From: Uloborus plumipes
Lineage: Eukaryota; Arthropoda; Arachnida; Araneae; Uloboridae
Direction of reading: 5' to 3'
Assembly: GCA_038373865.1 (NCBI GenBank)
Contig: JAXGGA010004485.1
Location: 23,848-87,847 of the forward strand
Length of the DNA: 64,000 nt
Positions 21,543-33,325 of the stretch are shown in pieces. How positions within the stretch are numbered: position 1 is the stretch's first letter; each line of letters starts with the position of its first letter. The notes under the pieces are model-generated. The model saw only the letters and a program-made list of their open reading frames with translations, was not told where the DNA came from and searched no databases. A program made the translations under genes and the position numbers.

Positions 21543-21781
21543 CTCATTTCCGGCTCATCTTTTTCTCCGTTATCTCTGACATTTTCGGTAGAAATTCGGA
21601 AGATGTCCGACCTCGATTTCCAGCGATAAACAACTTCAGTAGAACAATCATTAGTTTCTATTCCTGAAACTGGAATGACCATGGGATGCGTAACGATGGA
21701 ATTGTTTTCAACTTTGGTCGAGGTGGAGCTATTTTTAGATATTCTTTCGTGCATTTCAATATTTTCAGGTGGCTTACTCCC
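21543..21781 (-). CDS. Candidate internal exon, minus strand
   Basis: On the minus strand the segment follows CTGTTTACTTAG and ends GAAATGAG followed by GTATTC (acceptable, not strong). The phase-0 frame is open for 79 codons: GSKPPENIEMHERISKNSST, later VVYRWKSRSDIFRISTENV and GEKDEPEM. Phase-0 entry matches the phase-0 exit of the 478-codon exon at 56950-58383 on the same strand, so it may be its second exon across a 35-kb transposon-filled intron. Without a transcript this remains inference. The protein is not recognised. Confidence 0.45.
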
Positions 21782-22084
21782 CTAAGTAAACAGTATTTTT
21801 TTTTTAATTAGAAAACTTTTAGCAATTAAAAAAACATAAATAATTACAGATGGGGCAGATATGAAGAGTTTAAGTGTTTGTTATCGAAACCAGCTTATTT
21901 TAAAAATTTAAATGAGAGACAAGAAACATTTAGCAATGACAATATATCTTCCTGCTTAATTTTTAGCTTTTTATTAGTTTCACTTGTGGGTATGTATGTA
22001 GCTCTGAAAAAAAGATAAAATTCACTTTCTTTACAAATGTAAAAGTAATACAGTAAACTCTTATACACCGCGTCATTTATTCAT
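21782..22084. other. Unassigned stretch
   Basis: AT-rich DNA, presumed intron upstream of the candidate exon just before it. It includes the poly-A and TACTG context that precedes the acceptor on the minus strand. Confidence 0.3.
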
Positions 22085-22862
22085 TTTAATTCGATTTTAA
22101 TCAGCGAAGATATCAATTAATAAGTAGTCAAATTTAAAGCGATTAAGCCTAATAAATGATTAAATATGAAATCCTTTGTTGCAAAGCGTGGTTGCTATGA
22201 AACAGTAATAACAATGATGATGAGAGTTTTGAATGAAGGCTTAACTAAATCAAACACGAAACTCATAAGCGGGCTACTTATGTAGTATTTTTATCGCTAG
22301 CTACTTGTAATATTTTGAAACATTCATTTGTTGAAAAGCCATCTACTTATATTAAAAACTGAGTATCTATGGCAGGGATTCAAGTGAAACAGGCAATTGC
22401 AAATTACAATCGCGACTGGAAATGAATTACATTAGAACGTTTCTTGATAAAAACATCGTGACGTCAGCGTGACGTTTGCCTATGAAAAGCGAGCTAGATA
22501 AAACGTCACAGCCTACTTGGCGAATAAGAGGAGATCGCTGAGTGCTTGTGAGCTCTTATTGGCTCCACCCGTAGTGACGTCATGCCAATTTAAGTTGATG
22601 ATAATGTAATTCACTTCCAGTAGCAATTGCAATTCGAAGCGATCGCAGTGCTGTTTCACTTGAATCCCTGCCTATGTCTGCTTTTTTCCTTTGAGTGAGC
22701 TGAACTTACTGAAACTTTCCTCACCATCTTGAAGGCGCGAAGCATCTCAATAATTCGAATGATTTTTTTATATAGGAAAAAAGTAAAGGCGTGAAGCGCC
22801 TGGTAGCGAGCTGCCTTGGCGGGGAGTATTTTCTTGAAATTTTCCTTTTGAGCAATCCCGGG
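22085..22862 (+). mobile_element. Helitron fragment (TCTACTTATATT family) with nested MITE
   Basis: It matches the Helitrons at 50.3-51.6 and 53.8-56.3 kb: GCGAAGATATCAATTAATAAG, then TCTACTTATATTAAAAACTG at 22341, then the GGCGTGAAGCGCC hairpin region near 22790. Both ends are missing, so it is a degenerate piece. It is interrupted by the MITE at 22371-22672. Confidence 0.65.
22371..22672. mobile_element. Harbinger-like MITE, 302 bp
   Basis: Perfect inverted ends GGCAGGGATTCAAGTGAAAC and its complement are flanked by TAT (22368-22370 and 22673-22675). The uninterrupted host sequence GAGTATCTATGTCTGC is present at 51229-51243, which confirms a 3-bp duplication. It is the longer relative of 6907-7094. 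No transposase is encoded. Confidence 0.8.
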
Positions 22863-23298
22863 TTGCTTAATGTTATGAGTTGACCATGGTTGGTGTCTTG
22901 TCGTTTTATTTTATTTTTTTGCTTTCTTTGACAATACATTTCTTCCCGCGCTTTGGTTGAAAAAAATTTAGCAACCAAAGAAATCAAAAAGTTCAATCAC
23001 ACTGTAAACAATCCTTTATGTAGTCTGGATGGCAACTTTATCACCAGTTAGGCATGTACTAAGTTATAATTCCTTTCAAAAGTTGCTTTAAAATAAAATT
23101 AAAAATCCACCAACACTTTAAGCAGGCAGAAAAAAGCCATTTTATGCAATTTTATTGAGAATATTTAATACTTATCATTTTTGAATCCGTAACCTTTTTA
23201 AGAATGGAATAGAATACGTTTTAACAACAAACTATAATAAACAAAACCAAGGGTTGCCACTAAAGAAATTACATTTAAAATAAAAAAATATATATGTA
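22863..23298. other. Unassigned stretch
   Basis: No repeat ends or coding signal were recognised between the Helitron fragment and the hAT MITE. Confidence 0.3.
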
Positions 23299-23306
23299 CT
23301 TTTAAC

Positions 23307-23898
23307 CAGTGGTCGGAAGTAGCGCGCTACAAGTAGCGAAACTACTGTAGTAGCTACATTTTTTAGTAGTTTGTAGTGTAGCGCACTACTTTTTGAAAAA
23401 AGTAGAGTAGTGAGTAGCGCGATGCAAAAAAATAGTAGTTTGTAGCGATTTCTGAAAACTACTTTTAAATTTAAAAAAAGAAATAATAAATGAAAAAAAA
23501 AATAAAAAAAAAGAGAATGAAGGGAAAATCAAGGTGGTTCTTGTGGCGAATATTCGTAAAAATTGTAAAAAAAAATCTAAAAAGAACAAATTTTAGCAAA
23601 AAAATGGAACAAAAAGGAAAAGTAACAAATAAATTCAAAGACAATTCCCATTTCTATTCCATATTCGAATAAGGTAATTTTTTAATCGAAACCACTTTTC
23701 GAATTTTTTCGGTCGATCCTCAAACAGTGTATTATTTTTATTTATTTATTTTTTAAAAAGTAGCGAAGTAGCAACTAAATTTCAAAAGTTGTGTAACTCG
23801 CTACATATAAAAAAAAGTAGTTGTAGCTGTAGTTAACTACATTTATAAGAAAGTAGTTGTAGTTCGCTACAAAAAATATGTAGTTTTTCCAACCACTG
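23307..23898. mobile_element. hAT-type MITE, 592 bp
   Basis: The ends CAGTGGTCGGAA and TTCCAACCACTG (two mismatches within) lie between perfect 8-bp duplications CTTTTAAC (23299-23306 and 23899-23906). CAGTGG-type ends with an 8-bp duplication define the hAT superfamily. Interior GTAGC/GCTAC motifs repeat many times in both orientations towards each end. No transposase is encoded. Confidence 0.88.
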
Positions 23899-23906
23899 CT
23901 TTTAAC

Positions 23907-25939
23907 CCCCCTTCCCTGTTTTGCAAATACGGCGTAGAGCGGCATACGGGTCTTAACTGATTTGCCGTACGGCCGATCTGGTTTCCATTTCGTTTTCAGT
24001 TTAGCCCGTATCTTTTCTATTTTTAGTATTAAATTATTCGTATAGATGGCAATAGCTGTCCAGTAGATGAGAGTTCGCAGAATTTTGTGTTTTCCAATCT
24101 GATTGATTCAAAAGCTCGAGTAAATGTTAAATACACAAAAAATTGTAATAAAAATACGATAAGTTGAGGCCAGATTTTTGGACGAAAAAAATGAAACTGT
24201 TAAAATTTTAATCAATCAATTTTACAAGATTACAAATACGAGTTGGTTCCTACGAAGAATGAAAATATAAAAAAATGTTTATGATGATATTTAAAATACT
24301 CATCGTAAAAAACATGGAAGGGTAAACCGAAAATTGTGTAACATTTCAACTATAGTGCACTCCCAATTTGGCTGGCATGGGTAAAAAAGATAAAAAATGT
24401 CTTGCTTTAAAAAATTGCATATACTTAAAACGTGATATGTGCAAACCAGTGTTTCTTTCAGACATTTTGCTCCGGGGCGTGGGGCACTTGGAGAATCCGA
24501 AGGGGAAGGGTCATGGGGGTGGCCTAAATTGCATTTCAGGGACTTTTTAAGGTAAATTTGCCCCCCACCCCCCATTATAAGGAAATTTATAGGGGAACGG
24601 GTCCACATACTCTCCTCCCAGAATTTTCCAAAATTGAAATACCAGAAAATGCAAGCCATTTTTGAGAAAAAAAAAACATGAATTGGGTTCGGATGCCCCC
24701 CCCCCCCCCCCAAAAAAAAAGCTTTGAAATTTTAGTTGTAAAAATGCAATTATCGACAATCTGGTAATAGTGGAGGAAAAGAAATGCGATTTGATATTCT
24801 CTTCTAAAACATTTTCGAAATTGAAGTCATGAGTAGGCAATTTCAAGCCACATCTTCGACGACGTTGTGTAAATGGATGTTGTTTACGAATAATTTCTCA
24901 GAAATTTTAAAAATTGATATCCTAAGAAAGCATTTGTAGACCATCTTTTATAACACATTATGAAAATAGATGCAGCTCAGCACTTTCTCTGGAAGTAAGA
25001 CCCCCCCCCCCCGAAAAAAAAAGAAAAAGCAAACTGTAGGCGATTTTTAATGACTTCAAGGGAAAGTGAAGTTGTTCAAATCCCCCCCCCCCCGGGAGTT
25101 TTCTGAAATTGATATTCTAGAATGCAATTGAAGGCCTCCTTTGATGCCCCCACCCCATTCCCCATGATGCATGCTTTAAAATTTTCGTTAATACTTTTAT
25201 ATTTATTTGTTAAATATTTACTTGTTTATTTTTATATTCTTTTACTGTAATGAATTTATTTTTTTTTATTCTCCCCCCGGAGTTTTTCTCCGGGGGAGGG
25301 GCAGTTGACTTTCTCCGGGAGGGCAGCGCCACCCCGGAGAGATGCCTGAAAGAAACACTGGTGCAAACAGTAACGATTGGTACGTCATTAAAAAAAATTG
25401 TATTTGATTTTCTCAGAACCAGAACAAACTAAAAAAAAAAGGGGAGGGGGATTACCACCCCATCAGATAATTCCTAAAGGCTGTAGGCAATTTCCTAAGT
25501 TTTCCCTGTGAAAAAAGATGATAAGAATCTAAATACCTTTATTATCCCACCTTTATTACCTACATTTATCTGAATACCTTATTTCTTCTTTGAAAGTACA
25601 GTACTTACTAATGCGTTAGGCTTCTGAGGGAATAAGGCTCAAGGCCTTCAGAAAAGTGTAAACACGTGCATCATCTGAATGCTTTTCGGCAAAGCGTGCC
25701 CCCTCCCTTCAAGGCGCGTGCCAAAGAGGAGTTGATGACAACTTAACGACTTTCATGTTCTTTCGAAAGGAGCATTTGTCGTGGGAAAGGGAAAACATTC
25801 TTGGACAAATGGATTTCAGACCTGTGATTTTGAAGAAAAATTTTCGTTCTACAAGGATAAAGTTAACTAAGAATTTTTTCCCCAGACCCACGCGGATAAT
25901 CCGCTCGTGGAGAATGGAGAGTTTACTATTAGAAATATA
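23907..25939. other. Unassigned region with G/C runs
   Basis: From about 24440 to 25450 the sequence is interrupted by long C or G runs (24691-24712, 25001-25012, 25083-25093, 25275-25300). A GAAAGAAACACTGGT.TGCAAAC block near 25350 is the inverse of one near 24440, suggesting an old TIR element whose edges I cannot place. Open frames here (for example 24300-24713 minus) follow the homopolymers and are not called genes. The last 500 bp before the Tc1-like element show nothing. Confidence 0.4.
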
Positions 25940-27157
25940 CACTGAAGTGACAAAAGTCATGGGATAGCAATATGCAAATTTTCAGATGGCAGTAGCATCG
26001 CATAGAACAGGTATAAATGCGCAGTGCTTTTACAGAGCTTTCATTTCTGTTCAAGTTATTCATGTGAAGAGGTTTTAACGTGATGATGACCGCACGACGT
26101 GAATTAACAGACTTTGAACGCGGAATGTTAGTTGGAGCTAGACGCATGGGTCATGCCATTTCGGAAATCGTTAGAGAATTCAACATTCCCAGATCCACTG
26201 TGTCAAGAGTGTGCCGAGAGTATGAAATTTCAGGCATAACATCCCACCATGGACAGCGCAGTGGTCGACCGCCTGCACTTAAAGATCGAGACCGGCGACG
26301 TCTGCAAAGAGTCGTAAATTCTAACAGACAAGCAACACTGCGTCAAATCACCGTAGAAATCAATGTGGGACGTACAATGGACGTGTCTGCTAGAACTGTG
26401 CGGAGAAATTTGGATTTCTTGGGCTATTCCAGCAGAAGACCGACTCGAGTGAATTTACTGACAGAACGACATCGCTTGCAGCGACTCTCGTGGGCACGTG
26501 AGCATATCGGTTGGTCCCTAGATGAATAAAAAACCGTGGCCAGGTCCGATGAGTCACGATTTCAGCTGGTAAGAGCCGATGGTAGGGTTCGAGTGTGGCG
26601 CAGACCCCACGAAGCCATGGACCCAAACTGTCAGCAAGGCACTGTTCAAGCTGGTGGTGGCTCCGTAATGGTGTGGGCTGTTTTTTCATGGCATGGACTT
26701 GGTCCTCTAGTGCGACTGGACCGAACATTGACTGGAAATGCTTATGTGCAGCTACTTGGAGATCACTTGCAGCCATTCATGGACTTCATGTACCCAAACA
26801 ACGATGGGATTTTTATGGATGACAATGCGCCATGTCACCGGGCCACAACTGTTCGCAATTGGTTTGAAGAAAATTCTGGACAATTCCAACGAATGATTTG
26901 GCCACCTAGATCGCCCGACATGAATCCCATTGAGCATTTATGGGACACCATCGAGAGGTCTGTTCGTGCCCAAAATCCTGCCCCATCAACGCTTTCACAA
27001 TTATGGACGTCTATCGAGACAGCATGGCTCAATATTCCTGCAGAAGACTTCCAACGACTTGTTGAGTCCATGCCACGTCGAGTTGTTGCACTTCGCCGGG
27101 CAAAAGGAGGGCCGACACGATATTAAGAGGTATCCCATGACTTTTGTCACTTCAGTG
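25940..27157 (+). mobile_element. Tc1-like transposon, 1218 bp, near intact
   Basis: Inverted ends CACTGAAGTGACAAAAGTCA and complement (29 bp or more, continuing TGGGATA) are flanked by TA (25938-25939 and 27158-27159). It carries one transposase frame with a single stop. Length and layout match a complete Tc1-family element. The perfect ends and lack of frameshifts suggest recent insertion. Confidence 0.92.
26080..27126 (+). pseudogene. Tc1-like transposase with one internal stop
   Basis: The 348-codon frame is broken only by TAA at 26527-26529 (codon 150), where family members carry W (DE.KTV before SDESRF). Paired helix-turn-helix DNA-binding regions span residues ~5-120 (ISEIVREFNIPRSTVSRVCR). 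DDE residues are the D of RSDESRF, the D of FMDDNAPCHRA, and the E of SPDMNPIEHLWD, spaced as in D,D34E enzymes. Start chosen: MMTARRELTDFERGMLVGA, the first ATG in frame; the second Met may be used. The product would be a truncated DNA-binding fragment unless the stop is read through. Confidence 0.9.
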
Positions 27158-27889
27158 TAGAGTTAACATATGACTGCATGTCTTTATTCCGAAAATATTT
27201 TATTTGTCAGACACGGAACATCATTTATTTTCTTTTCTTTAATTAGCAGTAATGTATTATTATGTTAATAAAAAATATCTTGCTTTAGATTAATTCCACC
27301 CTCCTTTTTTTAATTTTCCATTCTAGTTCCAATTAGATACATGTAGTATAGTACGTAAATGCGAAAAAAAAATCTGGCCCACACTACTCCCTTTTACGTG
27401 TAAATTTCTTAGTAGATGCCTTAAGTGTTAAAATAGTGCTTGGAGTGAGCAAGATAACAATTAAAAGATTTACACCCCTAGTTTGCCACAAAATAATGCA
27501 AAAAATGTTTTACAATGATTAATTTTCTAAATATCGCCGGTTTTAACATCATTCAGTGGATTTTTCACAAAATATCGCCAATAGCGCCAAATGGAACCCA
27601 AATCAAAAAATATTTTTTTCGCCAAATTTGTCACCAACTTGGCAATATGTCGCCAAGTTGCCGTCAAACACTTGGTGACCAAAAGCTTGGCGATATTTCG
27701 CCAAGTGGTCGCGCCAATTCATATCACTTAAGTCTGCATTGCAATTAACACTGATTTGCCCCCAAAAAGGGGTAAAACAAAAAACTCCCCCTTGGGAACA
27801 TTCGAATGCAACCACAAGGGGAGGTGCACAACTAGGACTCCCCCTCCCCAAGAGCCTACATAACGAACTAGAAGTTTCTACGGCATATA

Positions 27890-29316
27890 CACTGGCGGGA
27901 AAAAAATCCCAACACCAAGAAAAAATTGCCGTAGAGTAATGAAATTTGGGTAATGCAATTGTCTAGTTAACATGTTTAATTGATTAAATGTACAAGATCA
28001 CTGGCTGATTTAAGCTCAAGAAAATGCTGTGCAAATGTGAAATTATGTTAATTTAATAGAGGATGTAACCTTCAGAATTTTGAAGGCAAGCCTGCAAGCG
28101 TGCATGCATTATGTCATACAGGTGCCGAATGTCACTTTGTGGTATGGAATTCCATGCTTGTTGCACTTGCTGTGTCAATACTAGGACCGCCATTGCTGAC
28201 TGTGGATGATGCTCGAAGTACAGTTCAATGATATCCCAACCATTATCAATTGGAGACAGATGTGGTGATTTTGCAGGTCATGGTAACATGTCAGCACTCT
28301 GTAGAGCACATTGCGTTTCAGCAGCGATGTGAGGGCGAGCGTTATCCTGTTGGAAAACGCCCCCTTGAATGCTACTCATGAAGGGCTGTACTACTGGTTA
28401 AATTAACAGAATGACGACAAATGTTCAGTCAGTGAGTTTGGGATAACCACAAGAATGCCCCTGCTGTCGTAGGAAATTGCTCCAGAGACCATAACTCCAG
28501 GTGTGAGTCCCGTGTGTCTAGGCCGTAGACCGCTTTGATGCAGGCGGTCCCCTGGCCTCCTTCTGACCAATATACAGCCACCACTGGCACTAATTCAGAA
28601 TCTGTTTTCATCAGAAATTACAACAGATGTCCACTCCGACCTCCAGTGAGCTCTGTCGTGGCACCACTGCCGTCGGAAAAGGCAATGGTTTGCAGTCAAT
28701 GGAATACCGGCTACAGGCTGCTTGACTCGGAGCTGTCCTTGAAGTAAACAGTTGCTTACCGTTCCTTGGGTCACGACGGTGCCAACTGCAGCTCGAATGT
28801 TAGCCGCAGATGCAGTACGATACGCCACAGCCGTACGCAAGATTCGGCGATCTACCTTCTCAGTCGTGCCACGTGGCAGCTCGGAACTCGATCTTCTTGA
28901 GATAGTACCATCCCTTGCCCATAGCTTCTAATAATCATGCATGGTGGAAACATTCCCACCCAAGTCTTTCTGCAATATCGCGAAATGAAAATCCACCTTC
29001 TCGTAGCCAAATTGTACGACCTCGTTTAAACTCGGTGAGCTGTTTATAATGGCTTCTTCGTTTTCTTAAAGGCATTCCTGGCTAACATGAACGCAATTCG
29101 TCAAATTTCACGGAAAAATAATACACACGAGCTTCACAACACACTTTCAAAACAAGCCTTATTTGCATGTTCTGAGTGATGCCAGCTGCGCCACACTTAT
29201 GCGCGGAACACGAAATTTCAATCGATGTCATCTTTCAGTTGTATAAACACGCTTACCAAATTTCGTTTATCTAACACAAGTCTTTCTTGGTGTTGGGATT
29301 TTTTTTTCCGCCAGTG
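27890..29316 (-). mobile_element. Tc1-like transposon, 1427 bp (ACACTGGCGG family)
   Basis: The ends CACTGGCGG-A tract-TCCCAACACCAAGAAA and their complement are flanked by TA (27888-27889 and 29317-29318). The transposase runs on the minus strand. It is a full-length reference for the second copy at 50.1-52.8 kb, which is identical in layout apart from a Helitron insertion. Confidence 0.88.
28053..29075 (-). pseudogene. Tc1-like transposase remnant
   Basis: From ATG at 29075 to TAA at 28053 the region is 1023 bp, the size of a ~340-residue Tc1 transposase. The N-terminal part (MPLRKRRSHYKQLTEFKRGR on the minus strand, then FSFRDIAERLGWE) is a helix-turn-helix. Frameshifts and stops follow. 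The middle matches FSDGSGATTELTGG-type coding sequence in another frame near 28600-28800, and the catalytic regions are fragmented. It is not functional. Confidence 0.8.
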
Positions 29317-30039
29317 TAGTTCTTGAGTTATGCGACATACATACCTACATACGTACATACAGACGTGACGAGAAATCTCGTCGTAATTAACTCGGGGGTG
29401 GTAAAAAAGAATTTTTCGGCTGTTTATATATTGGTAGGTAGATATGCGCGTGCTGACAGGTCGAAAAAACTGCTCAACATTCATTCGGGGGTGAGAAAAA
29501 TCAAAATTAAGATCCAAATTTGAATGAATTTTTTTCGCTATCACAATACTTCCTTTACTACGTAAAAGGAAGTAAAAAGTGAGTTGATTAAGCAATTTAT
29601 TGTGATAATTTCGTTGATGTTCACCTCGCATTTTTGCAGTGACTATACATGGCACAAGAGTGAATTGATCTGGTTCTGAAATGAGACGGGTGTTAGGCAG
29701 CTAGACCTGATAGATGCGTCCCAAACCGCTTTGAGGTGTGATGGTGTAATTGAGTCTTCTAAGAAGCATAGAAGTAAGAAAGAAAAATACTTTTGAAAAC
29801 TCATTCATTGAACGGGTTGTGACACTAAACATCTCGATTATGAAATTTTAGTTAATTTTCTGTATGTTCAAGGAAATTTTTCGGTTTTACTAGTTTCCCC
29901 TCGGCTAAAAACGCTCAGTTGCAAGACGAAGGGAAATGTGTTTTTGTTTGTTCACTTAATGTAACTGAGCAGTTCAACACATTAACATTTGCTTATATGT
30001 TCTTAATATTTTACATTTCTTCTGCTAGGCAAAGATATA

Positions 30040-30564
30040 CAGCGAACTCTCAAAAAGGCGCATAAGTGAGAGAGACGTATAAGTGAACAAGCCTATATTT
30101 TACGGATAAAACGCAACATAGGTTCTAATGAGAGAATGAATAAGAATGTTTCTGCAGAAAAGGGACATATTACTACAGTTTGGCAATTACTGTAACGTAA
30201 CTACAATGATAATGAGAAAGCAAAAGTTGTAGCATACCTAATTACAAACTGTTCCCTTTAAAACGATCCATAATACATAATTGTCCCTCTCCAAACTCGA
30301 GGTCATGCGGAAAAAATGCCTTCCGTGAGCAATAAAGGCTAAAGAGGAAAGTGAAGAAAAATCCTTATTTTTTAAAGAAAACAAATTAAATTTTTTACAT
30401 TTAATGGAAAATTCGGCGTATAAGTGAAATAGTTATCGTTAGAGCGACGCATAAACGAATGATACTATCGTTATTTTGCTATGAAATGTACTGGGACTAT
30501 TAAAAATCGTCGTACAAGTGAAAAAGGCGCATAAATGAGGCGGCGTATAAGTGAGAGTTCACTG
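30040..30564. mobile_element. 525-bp MITE with CAG.GAACTCTC ends
   Basis: CAGCGAACTCTC at the left and GAGAGTTCACTG at the right (one mismatch) lie between TA dinucleotides (30038-30039 and 30565-30566). Short modules GGCGCATAAGTGA or GCGTATAAGTGA recur near both ends. The TIR resembles pogo/mariner-type ends. Non-coding. Confidence 0.75.
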
Positions 30565-30566
30565 TA

Positions 30567-31450
30567 CCAGGTTCACGAATTTCTCACTGGTGGCTGAAAT
30601 ATTTATAGCTACCGCTGTGAAGATATATCTCGCCTCGTTTTGACGTTAACTGTCAGCTCTGGTCCAGCGTCCCGGGAGAGTAATTCGCAGTTCTACAAAA
30701 GCCGAAGAAATTCATTTTTGTTGCTACAGTCGACTCAGGGTGCTATGGAATTGTCCAGTTAAAATAAATATATCAGAATTGGGGGGGGGGGGATATGATG
30801 GTACGTGTAACGCTTAGTTAAAAGGCTAACACTCATCTGCAAAAGCTTACAATCCCATGATATACTAATAGATGCTGCCCAGTTTCTCCTGTAAACATTA
30901 TGTCAGCCTTTATATCTCATCCGTAGTCTCAGGCAGTACGTAACTCGTATTTTTTGTATCAAAACATTAAATAGTCCTTGAAAATATTGGAAACTATTTC
31001 CTTTTAGTTTTTTAAATATTATTTTGTCCCCTACATCTGTGGGTGGATCCCCCTCTCTTTTTTTTTAATTCTCCAAAGGAGAATGCTGAGAAACACTTCA
31101 AGAAAATATTGAACTTTTTAAAGGAAAAGACGAGATAAAACTCGACATTTGAAGTAACATGAAGCCACACCACTTCTTTAATATTACCTTTTTGACGCGT
31201 GATATAAAACTATTTTCTCCAGTTTGCTGGAATGTTCAATTTTAGCTGCATATGAGCTTTTTTCAGCGATCAGATGAATAAAAATCGATTGAACTCGATT
31301 TCTCCAGTAAGGCAATGTTCAAGATCAATCGGCAATTTTCTAGTCAAATATTTTGCAATATTTGACAAAGTTAAATTTCCCAATGCGCTATTATAATGTA
31401 CGTAAGGTGTATGTGCGTAAAGTACGGAAGATGACCAACAAAAACGGCAT
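30567..31450. other. Unassigned stretch
   Basis: It contains a G run at 30780-30792 and a short T run near 31060. No repeat ends or coding signal were recognised. Confidence 0.3.
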
Positions 31451-32247
31451 AGAGTAAGAGCTCCAGTAGTCGACTAGTCTCCAGAAGTCGGCTAGTCTCC
31501 AGTAGTCGGCCACAATGACATAAAACTCCTCATAAATAGTACATTTTTAATTCAAAATCAGATATGACGCATTCACACATTCATGTATCTATCCTCAATC
31601 ATCAACCAGCGGCAATTAAATTTTGGGTACTTTTTTTTTTAATGAGTAATGAGTCATTTGAATCATTTTGAATGGTGTGCCCGTCATCCAAGATTGCGAT
31701 TCTGCTTTTTTTTTCAGCTAAGATGATTCTGTGGCCGACTACTGGAGCATTTACTAATGTTGAAATTTCACACTCCAGAGTCCCCCGTACCTACCACAAC
31801 TTCGTGGTTTAACCGGGATAGGGCCATGAAGAGCGCTCTGTTCTTAATTTTGAACCACAACCTAGGGTCGAGCAAATCCTAGGCCCAGCACCCCCAGAGG
31901 TATCGTTTCACTTGGAGGACTTTGTGACCACGACATTTTTAACGCCTCCCAGCCACCATTAATCAAGACGGTGGATCTTTGATCGCCTGGGATCGAACCC
32001 GGGTCCCTCCGGACACGAGTCCGATGCCTTACCGATCGGGCCACCACGGCCTTACTACTGTTGACAACAGCTAGGATTTTAACATAATTTTTTTTTAAAT
32101 TTCTGAAACAAGTAGGTGATTCACTATCAGAAAGGTGCATTTTAAAGTTTTACCTTGTTTTTGTTGCTATATTGATAGCTGAAAGTTCTAGATTAGTCAA
32201 GATCAACAAAAGATCTCTTAAATGGCCGACTACTGGTGCTTTTACTC
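31451..32247. mobile_element. TIR element (CCAGTAGTCGG family) with nested SINE
   Basis: The left end AGAGTAAGAGCTCCAGTAGTCG is mirrored at the right by GACTACTGGTGCTTTTACTCT. Extra copies of CCAGTAGTCGGC lie just inside the left end (31490-31515) and near 31740. Without the SINE it is about 500 bp. The target duplication could not be determined, so the class is uncertain. Confidence 0.6.
31764..32051 (-). mobile_element. tRNA-derived SINE, copy 2
   Basis: A reversed copy of the family at 1339-1635. The tRNA-like head is at the right end (GGCCGTGGTGGCCCGATCGG on the minus strand) and the tail at the left. Duplications TTACTAATGTTGA and TTACTACTGTTGA (31751-31763 and 32052-32064; one mismatch) flank it. 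The A and B boxes are intact. Confidence 0.88.
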
Positions 32248-32316
32248 TGATTTAGATTTCCAATCATACAATGCTATTGAGGTCTTGAGAAGAAAGGTCT
32301 AAAAGAAAAACATCCA

Positions 32317-32389
32317 TGGCCGAGCCAGGATTCGAACCCAGGACCATTCTATCTTGGTTAGACTAATCTAACCACTAGACGAGGTGGCC
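32317..32389 (-). pseudogene. tRNA-like sequence, 73 nt
   Basis: The minus strand reads GGCCACCTCGTCTAGTGGTTA and continues to a B box (GGTTCGAATCC) and CTCGGCCA. D-arm and T-arm signatures are clear. However, only four acceptor pairs form, the anticodon stem has four pairs, and the base at position 33 is C where T is expected (CAA in the anticodon position). It is a decayed tRNA or tRNA-derived SINE head, not a confident functional gene. Confidence 0.5.
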
Positions 32390-32552
32390 GTTATTTACGC
32401 CTATATACCGGATTTTTCAACTTCCCATCTTTTCGGTGGTACAACAGCATCAAAGAATCAAAGTAGATAATTTATTGCAAACATTTTAACTCATCTAATT
32501 ATTTCAGAAATTATTTTCAATTCTATCAATGAACTTAACACAATAAGAAAAA

Positions 32553-33325
32553 TCTGGTATGAACGCCACACTACTTCCTTTTACGTTTAAATTCCATAAT
32601 AGATGCCTAAGTGTTAAAATAGTGCCTTAGAGTGAGCAAGATAACAATTCAAACATTTATACTCCAGTTTGTCACCAATCAATGCAAAATAATGTTTTAC
32701 CATGTTTCATTTTCTAAATATCGCCGATTTTAACATAATTCAGTGAATTTTTCACAAAATATCGCTAAGAGCGCCAAATTTAATCCAAATTCAAAAACAT
32801 CATTTTTTCACCAAATTTGTCGCCAACTTGGCGGCAAATGCCGACTAAAAGCTTGGCGATATATCGCCAAGCGGTAGCGCCAAATCATATCACTTAATCT
32901 GCATTGAAATTAACATTGATTTACCCCACAAAAGGGGTAAAAGATCCCCTTGGGATTATTCAAATGCAACCACAAGGGAGGTGCACAACCAGACCCCCCT
33001 CAGAGCCTACATACCAAACCAGAAGCTTCTACGGCATACAGTTTTTGAGTTATGCGACACACATACATACGTACATACATCCGCACATACATACATACAT
33101 ACATACAGACGTCACGAGAAAACTCGCCGTAATTTACTCGGGGATGGTCGAAATGGATTTTTCGGCTGTTTGTATGTTATTAGGTAGATATGCACGTGCT
33201 GATAGGTCGAAAAAACTACACGACATTCATTCGTGGGTGAGCAAAGTCAAAATTTAGACCTAAATTTGAGTGAAATTTTTTTCGTGATCACAATACTTCC
33301 TTTACTACGTAAAAGGAAGTAAAAA
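32553..33325 (+). mobile_element. TCTGG...GGAAGTA element, copy 3
   Basis: About 773 bp, from TCTGGTATGAACGCC to CGTAAAAGGAAGTA. It includes the microsatellite (ACATAC)n at 33060-33105 and the same order of blocks as copy 4. The 117-codon frame at 32904-33257 arises from these repeats and carries no domain. Confidence 0.75.

Larger units (their letters stand above)
27373..29577 (+). mobile_element. TCTGG...GGAAGTA element, copy 2, split by a Tc1
   Basis: It starts TCTGG near 27373, with a small deletion after it, and ends CGTAAAAGGAAGTA near 29575. Subtracting the 1427-bp Tc1-like insertion and its extra TA leaves about 776 bp, the same as copies 3 and 4. It contains GGCGA..TCGCC palindromes, the GCAACCACAAGG.GAGGTGCA block, and an ACATAC-rich tract after the insertion. 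Confidence 0.75.

Noticed and set aside
24300..24846. Long minus-strand frames (137 and 99 codons)
   Set aside because: They read through poly-G/C runs giving Gly/Pro-rich residues. No domain, start context or splice signal is present and the two overlapping frames exclude each other.
32317..32389. Functional tRNA-Leu (CAA)
   Set aside because: The length is right, but only four acceptor pairs form and position 33 is C instead of the invariant T.
32904..33257. 117-codon plus-strand frame
   Set aside because: It lies in the ACATAC microsatellite and repeat blocks of a non-coding element. The other three copies do not keep the frame.
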